Made by a program: the position numbers and the translations under genes. This document shows positions 63,412 to 64,000 of a DNA stretch of 64,000 bases, piece after piece (the first letter of the stretch is position 1; the number at the start of each line of letters is the position of its first letter). The notes beneath the pieces were generated by a model. It saw nothing but the letters and a program-made list of their open reading frames with translations, did not search any database and had not been told where the DNA came from. This DNA is from Flavobacterium sp. 9R (GTDB lineage Bacteria; Bacteroidota; Bacteroidia; Flavobacteriales; Flavobacteriaceae): NCBI RefSeq assembly GCF_902506345.1, contig NZ_LR733413.1, forward strand, positions 1,159,456 through 1,223,455, in the 5' to 3' direction.

Positions 63412-64000
63412 ATGATAAAAGATTCCGAATTAATACTCAATCCTGATGGTAGTGTGTATCATCTTAACTTAAAGCCAGAACAAATTGCAACTACAATTCT
63501 GTTTGTGGGTGATCAAGATCGTGTAGAAAAAATCACTAAGCACTTTGATGCTATTGAGTTTACCGTTCAAAAAAGAGAATTCAAAACGCAAACAGGAACC
63601 TATAAAGGCAAGCGAATTAGTGTGGTTTCTACTGGAATTGGTCCAGATAATATTGATATTGTACTCAACGAATTAGACGCTTTAGTCAATATCGATTTAA
63701 AAACTAGAAAGGTAAAAGATACCTTAACAGCATTGAGAATCATCAGAATTGGAACTTCTGGTTCTCTGCAAGCTGATATCCCAGTAGATCATTTTGTCAT
63801 GGCCCAATACGGACTAGGATTAGACAACATGCTTCGCTCCTATTTGATCGATTCTATTGCTGAAACCCGCTTAGAAAAAGCGTTTATCGAACATACCAAC
63901 TGGGATTTGAAAAAAGGAACGCCTTATTTTATAGGTTGTTCCCCTGAGTTGGAGCAATTAATTGCAAGTGAGCAAATTCACAAAGGAATTACAGCAACCG
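63412..64000 (+). CDS. nucleoside phosphorylase (uridine phosphorylase type), N-terminal part
   Basis: Open from the ATG at 63412 to the right edge, about 196 residues. MIKDSELILNPDGSVYHL at the start, FVGDQDRVEKITKHFD (about 42), VVSTGIGPDNIDIVL (about 70-84) and LRIIRIGTSGSLQADIPV (about 105-122), which match the phosphate and ribose-binding loops of PNP/UDP family 1 phosphorylases. Truncated by the window. Confidence 0.9.
   Translation, partial: MIKDSELILNPDGSVYHLNLKPEQIATTILFVGDQDRVEKITKHFDAIEFTVQKREFKTQTGTYKGKRISVVSTGIGPDNIDIVLNELDALVNIDLKTRKVKDTLTALRIIRIGTSGSLQADIPVDHFVMAQYGLGLDNMLRSYLIDSIAETRLEKAFIEHTNWDLKKGTPYFIGCSPELEQLIASEQIHKGITAT

Overview
The window looks like chromosomal DNA from a Flavobacterium-type bacterium (Bacteroidota, Flavobacteriaceae). 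It is AT-rich, Shine-Dalgarno sequences are weak, and several genes are preceded by the Bacteroidota -7 element TAnnTTTG. Its gene content (class II KARI, a type III PKS operon with its own ACP and ketosynthase, DUF2911, a Tat-exported GMC/Gfo-Idh sugar operon) and its families of intergenic palindromes also fit that group. No rRNA, tRNA, CRISPR array, insertion sequence or integrase was recognised.

Layout. 1-681: end of a probable RND efflux adaptor and a small membrane protein. 766-4371: a YidE/AspT-type transporter divergent from pckA. 4542-12258: a complete histidine operon (hisG-D-C-B-H-A-F-IE) headed by a 19-residue leader peptide with five His codons and a terminator/antiterminator pair. 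12330-14828: a secreted M1 peptidase and a membrane protein. 14830-17980: an AT-rich accessory block of three same-strand genes (a RelA/SpoT synthetase-domain protein, a membrane coiled-coil protein and an unknown), each followed 23-35 nt after its stop by a copy of the same repeat, which resembles a gene-cassette array. 18376-28710: a ten-gene minus-strand operon for an oxidative (3-keto) sugar pathway. It contains a GMC dehydrogenase with its Tat-exported small subunit, cytochrome c, two Gfo/Idh enzymes, three TIM-barrel isomerases, a 3-keto-disaccharide hydrolase and an MFS permease. 29051-37323: mixed housekeeping genes (thioesterase, MscS channel, two helicases, NDH-2, DUF2911). 37506-40023: a cNMP/CBS/DUF294 protein paired with a DnaQ-fold protein whose active site is degenerate. 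40012-45411: a seven-gene type III PKS operon. 45526-47433: acs. 47797-55873: branched-chain amino acid genes ilvC-N-B-D and leuB-leuA (all minus strand), with an Ile/Val-rich leader peptide and attenuator in front of ilvD. 56027-59768: a helical-repeat protein and a quinone/redox operon divergent from a LysR regulator. 59811-64000: a fused branched-chain 2-oxoacid dehydrogenase E1, an IPNS-family dioxygenase, a SUI1/YciH factor and the start of a nucleoside phosphorylase.

How it fits together. Both amino-acid operons appear to be controlled by ribosome-mediated attenuation: a -7 element lies 20-22 nt upstream of a short leader ORF, which is followed by an intrinsic terminator. The his operon is unusually loose, and most of its spacers hold inverted repeats; one palindrome supplies the stop codon of hisD. 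A hairpin-containing repeat family recurs at 8134, 18232, 22211 and 33779. The strongest candidates for something undescribed are the repeat-punctuated RelA/SpoT block, the type III PKS operon with its own ACP/KAS/dehydratase/PPTase, and the keto-sugar operon. Promoter, terminator and pairing calls were made by eye, without folding or database searches.
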